Notes under the pieces: model-generated
What the model was told of the DNA's origin: nothing
Databases searched by the model: none
The model's input: only the letters and a program-made list of their open reading frames with translations
Shown: positions 60,812 through 64,000 of the stretch, piece after piece
Position numbering within the stretch: position 1 is the stretch's first letter
How the letters are laid out: the number at the start of each line of letters is the position of its first letter
Assembly: GCF_900166585.1 (NCBI RefSeq)
Contig: NZ_FVZC01000007.1
Span: forward strand, 372,001-436,000
Reading direction: 5' to 3'
Length of the DNA stretch: 64,000 nt
DNA from: Mesobacillus jeotgali
Lineage (GTDB): Bacteria; Bacillota; Bacilli; Bacillales; Cytobacillaceae
Position numbers and translations under genes: made by a program

Positions 60812-61729
60812 TTATACCACCTCTTTCTTGAACAGCTGGATGTTGTAGGCTTCGAGGATGGATCTTGGCACAAAGAACCTTGCTGTTTTAAGCGGGTCGA
60901 CAATCTGGCTGATCTGGGCCTGGCCCGCCGCACTCATCAGCATCGTGAACTCAGCCAGAGATAAATCTGTCTGCGGCTGAAGCAAATCGATCATTTCTTC
61001 GACAGCTACATTGGCTGCCTCATCTAAAAGCTCTTTAGATACAAGAGTAGCGATACCTTCTTCGTTTTCCAATATAGGATGATTGATGCTGTGTCCTTTG
61101 ATGACCTCCAGCGTGACCTTTACTGTTGCAGGAATTTCAATGCCGGATACACTGATTTCACCGTCACCCATCGCGGCATGAAGGTCACCTAACGCAAAAA
61201 GGGCGCCTTGGTGGAAAACAGGGAAGTATAGTGTGGCCCCTGTTGTAATCAGCTTTGTGTCCATGTTTCCGCCATGTGCTCCAGGTGTTCCATTATTGAC
61301 TGCTTCACCTTCAGGGGCAACTCCGATTACGCCGATCATCGGGTTAAGAGGGAGGGCGATTTTTTCGTTAAAAATGGCTTTGTCATCCTTTACAGGGATG
61401 ATTTTTACTTCGAATTTCTCCATGCGGTGACCCATGACACCGAGCTCCGGACCGACTACCATGACGCCCTGGTCTGCCAGCTGAATCTCATCAATTGTGA
61501 CCTTTAAAATATCTCCAGGCTGTGCTTCCTCGACATATACCGGTCCTGTTGCAGGGTTGATCTGATTCCAGTCAATCGCGTTGAACGTCGTTTCTGCCGA
61601 CTGGATTTGATTCTGGAAACAGTCGAATGTCTCAATTTCTACCTGCGAACCGGACTTCACTGTAAGCGCGGGTTGATTGTTTTTATCCATGGCATAAATA
61701 AATGATTGGGTTGATAACTGGGCAGTCAT
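60812..61729 (-). CDS. Acetamidase/formamidase
   Basis: 305 residues of the FmdA/AmdA family, which frees ammonia from formamide or acetamide in the cytoplasm. Motifs: AIDWNQINPATGPVYVEEAQPGD (cut here at the GD turn), NPMIGVIGVAPEG, PGAHGGNMDTKLI and ALGDLHAAMGDGEISVSGIE with the metal-site residues. GGAGGG precedes the ATG at 61729. It is the first gene of an operon with the APC permease. A pair of direct repeats lies upstream, near the stop of the adjoining membrane protein gene. Confidence 0.9.
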   Translation of the reverse strand: MTAQLSTQSFIYAMDKNNQPALTVKSGSQVEIETFDCFQNQIQSAETTFNAIDWNQINPATGPVYVEEAQPGDILKVTIDEIQLADQGVMVVGPELGVMGHRMEKFEVKIIPVKDDKAIFNEKIALPLNPMIGVIGVAPEGEAVNNGTPGAHGGNMDTKLITTGATLYFPVFHQGALFALGDLHAAMGDGEISVSGIEIPATVKVTLEVIKGHSINHPILENEEGIATLVSKELLDEAANVAVEEMIDLLQPQTDLSLAEFTMLMSAAGQAQISQIVDPLKTARFFVPRSILEAYNIQLFKKEVV

Positions 61730-61800
61730 GAAAATCCCTCCTGAAATGTTATTTTTATTTTCTGAATAATTTTAATTTTAAACTTTTTTAGGAAGGGTTG

Positions 61801-61834
61801 TTTGCAAAATTTCAACCTGTTTTTGCACAAATTC
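61801..61834 (-). promoter_or_regulatory. Direct repeats, candidate response-regulator site
   Basis: TTTGCAAAATTTC (61801-61813) and TTTGCACAAATTC (61822-61834) match in 11 of 13 positions and are exactly 21 bp apart, in the same orientation. They lie about 70-105 bases upstream of the amidase start. Such spacing on one helix face is typical of AraC-type activators. The AraC-type response regulator two genes upstream is the natural candidate. Confidence 0.5.
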
Positions 61835-63161
61835 ATTTAAATTTGTTCCCAACAATGTGCACACAAATAGTTAGAGTGGCAGTTATGGGAGCAACCAGCC
61901 ATATTTCTGAAATCAAGATACTGAGTGGAACACCTGCTATGCTCATCATTCCGACAGTCATAGCAAAGTGGCTCCGCGAGAAATTATTTTTTACCAATGC
62001 ATAAAAAAATGGAACAGCCGCCGAAGTGAAAAATGAGATAAAGTAGGGAAGCCATTCAGTAAAGAATTCCGAAAGGTTGATGCATGTAAATCCAATAACA
62101 ACTACCAGCACAATTCCAAATAAATAGGCTTGTTTTAAAGTATGATAGGACGATTGCTGATTATGGCTTGCTGTCCGGAGATGTAGAAACAGGCTGAGCA
62201 AGGAGTAAAGGGAATGCCCAGTACCTACTGCGAGCATGGCAATGCCAGTATAGACGAAAATATGTGACAATATGTTATTCGATCGAATGACCGATTTCAT
62301 CAATTCTGTAGCTGTAAGAGTATCCGCATTCGAAAGCAAGTATATTGATAAACCTGTAAAGGATAGCAATAATGCAGTCCATGAAAAAGAAGAATATCGT
62401 AAAGCGGATATACGGTGATTCGGTCTGATGACACTAACTGATTCCCAGAAGTAGACGCTGGTGAAGGTTTGGCCGGCCATCACGAAAATGAACGTCAGGA
62501 AGCAGAGGATGTTTTCTATGATGCTCCCGTGGTAAAGTCCGTCAAAATTCCTGGTGATTTGCTGATAAACGATCCCGGTTCCGGTTCGTAAATAAAGGAT
62601 CAGGACTGTGAAAGAAATGGTGAATAGTATGCCAATCAAAAGCAGGTTGCCGACTCTATTCACTCCTGACCTTCCACCTAAGCCAAATAAAACAAAACTG
62701 AAAATAAGGAACAAAAATATCCCCAGGCTCGCAGGCTGTTTGAAAAAGTCTTGAAACAACATGACCATCAATGTGGTCTGAATCAGGATGCTTCCGAGAC
62801 TGGAAATTCCAAATAAAAAAAATGGGATGATGTTCTTCCTTTCAGTGTAATTCATTTGGTCAGGAAGCATTTCATCAATTCTTTCCTGGCTGCTTATCAT
62901 GCTCCTTAGAATGATGTAAAGGAACAATGGAGAAATCAGAAAAATGAAGAAGCTGGATATCCCGCTCTTAACGGTAAAGAGAAATGGAAAAAGGAATGTT
63001 GCACCAGTCATATATGGAATAACCAGAGAATAGGTTCCGCCGCTCAAGCCTACTTCTTTTCTGTTCGTAAATTCATAAATACTGCGATGGCTTCCGATTT
63101 TGTCTATGCATAATATGACCAGGGTAAAAGCGATAAATAGAAGCAGATACCAATCGAACAT
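61833..63161 (-). CDS. Multi-helix membrane protein in a two-component operon
   Basis: 442 residues with about 11-12 transmembrane helices. GLSGGTYSLVIPYMTGATFLF near the N-terminus and the spacing of helices suggest a distant relative of Na+-coupled symporters (SSS/LeuT fold), but I cannot place it in a family. The ATG at 63161 overlaps the stop of the response regulator by one base (TGATG) and has GGAG 8 bases upstream, so the genes are translationally coupled. It may be a transporter or a membrane sensor partner of the two-component system. Confidence 0.68.
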   Translation of the reverse strand: MFDWYLLLFIAFTLVILCIDKIGSHRSIYEFTNRKEVGLSGGTYSLVIPYMTGATFLFPFLFTVKSGISSFFIFLISPLFLYIILRSMISSQERIDEMLPDQMNYTERKNIIPFFLFGISSLGSILIQTTLMVMLFQDFFKQPASLGIFLFLIFSFVLFGLGGRSGVNRVGNLLLIGILFTISFTVLILYLRTGTGIVYQQITRNFDGLYHGSIIENILCFLTFIFVMAGQTFTSVYFWESVSVIRPNHRISALRYSSFSWTALLLSFTGLSIYLLSNADTLTATELMKSVIRSNNILSHIFVYTGIAMLAVGTGHSLYSLLSLFLHLRTASHNQQSSYHTLKQAYLFGIVLVVVIGFTCINLSEFFTEWLPYFISFFTSAAVPFFYALVKNNFSRSHFAMTVGMMSIAGVPLSILISEIWLVAPITATLTICVHIVGNKFK

Positions 63162-63859
63162 CAATGATTCTCCTTGAATTGACTGGGAGTGGTCCCTTCA
63201 ATTTTCTTGAACAAATTGCTGAAGTGATGCTGACTTGAGAATCCGACGTACTCTGCAATCTGAAACAGGCTCCAATCAGGATTTTCAATCATCAGCTGTT
63301 TCGCTTTCTGAATCCGGAAATGGTTGATGTAGTCAGTAAATTTCACACCGATTGTTTCAGTGAACTTTTTGCTTAAATAGGTGGGTGTAACAAATACTTC
63401 CCTTGCCAGGTCGGATAGCTGCAGCTTTTGATTGTACTTCTCATGGACAATCTCTAGTACCTTATTGATCAGGACGGATTTGGTTTGTGTGTATGCTTTT
63501 TTTTCCAGGAAATCCTCGATCATTTTGAGTAATTCTGATTCAATAACCGGTTTTACCAGATAATCCAGCACACTGAGACGGATTGCCTGTTTTGCGTAGC
63601 TGAAATCCTGATAAGCGGTTATCAGTACTACTTCGGTATTGATATCATTGATTCTTAAGTATTCACAAAAATCGAGCCCTGTGTCCCCGGGCAGCTGAAT
63701 ATCGACAAAGGCCAGCGGGAAAGAGTGATGATTCATTAATTGCTTGGCTTCAACCACATCTTCAGCAGTGAATATTGTCCAGTTTGGATATTGTTTTTTC
63801 ACCAGATAAGTGAGCTGTTCAAGCTCCAATGGTTCATCATCGATTATTAATAGATTCAT
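63161..63859 (-). CDS. Response regulator with AraC-type DNA-binding domain
   Basis: 232 residues. Receiver (about 1-120): MNLLIIDDEPLE with the acidic pair, phosphoacceptor Asp53 in FVDIQLPGDTG, Lys in YLVKPV. The C-terminal AraC domain (about 130-230) has LSDLAREVFVTPTYLSKKF and QIAEYVGFSSQHHFSNLFKK. The ATG at 63859 follows GGGGGAA and overlaps the stop of the kinase gene by four bases (ATGA). It probably controls the neighbouring amidase-permease operon. Confidence 0.92.
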   Translation of the reverse strand: MNLLIIDDEPLELEQLTYLVKKQYPNWTIFTAEDVVEAKQLMNHHSFPLAFVDIQLPGDTGLDFCEYLRINDINTEVVLITAYQDFSYAKQAIRLSVLDYLVKPVIESELLKMIEDFLEKKAYTQTKSVLINKVLEIVHEKYNQKLQLSDLAREVFVTPTYLSKKFTETIGVKFTDYINHFRIQKAKQLMIENPDWSLFQIAEYVGFSSQHHFSNLFKKIEGTTPSQFKENH

Positions 63860-64000
63860 TGTGATTCCCCCGGTGTAAATGGCCAAATGGCTTTCACTTC
63901 CGTCCATTCTGGCTCTCGTTTCATTGAAACCTCTGTGTACAGTTCAAATAACAATTCCATCCGTTTGCGTATATTCTCCATGCCAGTACCATCCCCATCT
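63856..64000 (-). CDS. Sensor histidine kinase, C-terminal end (partial)
   Basis: The minus-strand frame entering from the window edge reads DGDGTGMENIRKRMELLFEL, the G2 box and following helix of the HATPase domain in LytS/YesM-type kinases. It ends 48 codons later at a TGA (63856-63858) that overlaps the response regulator start. The rest of the gene is outside the window. It is the cognate kinase of the AraC-type response regulator. Confidence 0.85.
   Translation of the reverse strand, partial: DGDGTGMENIRKRMELLFELYTEVSMKREPEWTEVKAIWPFTPGESQ

Noticed and set aside
1..64000. tRNA, rRNA, insertion sequence or prophage genes
   Set aside because: I looked for transposase, integrase and phage structural motifs in the translations and for tRNA-like cloverleaf blocks and found none that could be supported.

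Overview
The window looks like chromosome from an endospore-forming Bacillaceae bacterium, probably a Mesobacillus/Bacillus-type species. Shine-Dalgarno sites are strong (AGGAGG, GGGAGG), TTG and GTG starts are common, and CcpA-type cre boxes and a sigma-B type promoter are present. A GntR operator matches the B. subtilis gnt operator as I remember it, and there is an L-box (lysine) riboswitch. YvrJ/DUF2922/DUF1659, YwcBA-like, BmrA-like and B. anthracis-type prolyl-4-hydroxylase genes add to this. The species cannot be fixed from the sequence alone. I saw no rRNA, tRNA, insertion sequence, prophage or CRISPR.

Layout. 0-8 kb: the end of a flavin monooxygenase, two small lipoproteins (one frameshifted), a DUF1659-DUF2922-YvrJ mini-operon, a PH-domain protein, an MFS exporter behind an apparent ribosome-controlled attenuator, and a DUF438/hemerythrin/PAS protein. 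8-14 kb: a YwcB-YwcA acetate-type symporter with a divergent AraC-type regulator, and a BmrA-like multidrug ABC exporter. 14.7-19.9 kb: a complete sucrose system (repressor, PTS EIIBC, sucrose-6-phosphate hydrolase, fructokinase) with two identical operator palindromes and a cre box. 20-28.7 kb: a signalling block with a hybrid kinase, a CheR-type methyltransferase and a receiver-PP2C phosphatase. It resembles the RsbK-RsbM-RsbY sigma-B activation module of the B. cereus group, and the phosphatase has a close match to a sigma-B promoter. A GGDEF/EAL protein follows. 28.9-34 kb: small accessory genes and a beta-propeller surface protein. 34.4-38.2 kb: the gluconate operon gntR-gntK-gntP. 39-45 kb: a NERD protein, a lysine riboswitch in front of an amidohydrolase, a chemoreceptor and an alpha/beta hydrolase. 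45.5-51 kb: a secreted 1851-residue amylase-pullulanase. 51.5-58.8 kb: N-acetyltransferase, EcsC-like, acyltransferase, ADP-ribosylglycohydrolase, GNAT and prolyl-4-hydroxylase genes. 59.4-64 kb: an APC permease with acetamidase/formamidase, next to a two-component system whose kinase runs off the window.

The least explained structure is a set of seven periodic intergenic arrays. Three have a unit of 52 bp and contain inverted repeats separated by purine-rich linkers (3.0, 38.3 and 58.9 kb). Four have exactly six copies of a short word at 20-21 bp (11.7, 14.25, 34.2 and 54.7 kb). The two 52-bp arrays at 38.3 and 58.9 kb are related to each other, and the arrays at 11.7 and 34.2 kb carry the same word on opposite strands. 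All lie between genes. The periods are close to whole numbers of DNA helical turns, which suggests a DNA- or RNA-level role that I cannot name.

Physiology: the window codes for use of starch/pullulan, sucrose, gluconate, acetate-like acids and amides, with carbon catabolite control visible at three of these loci, plus drug export and general-stress signalling.
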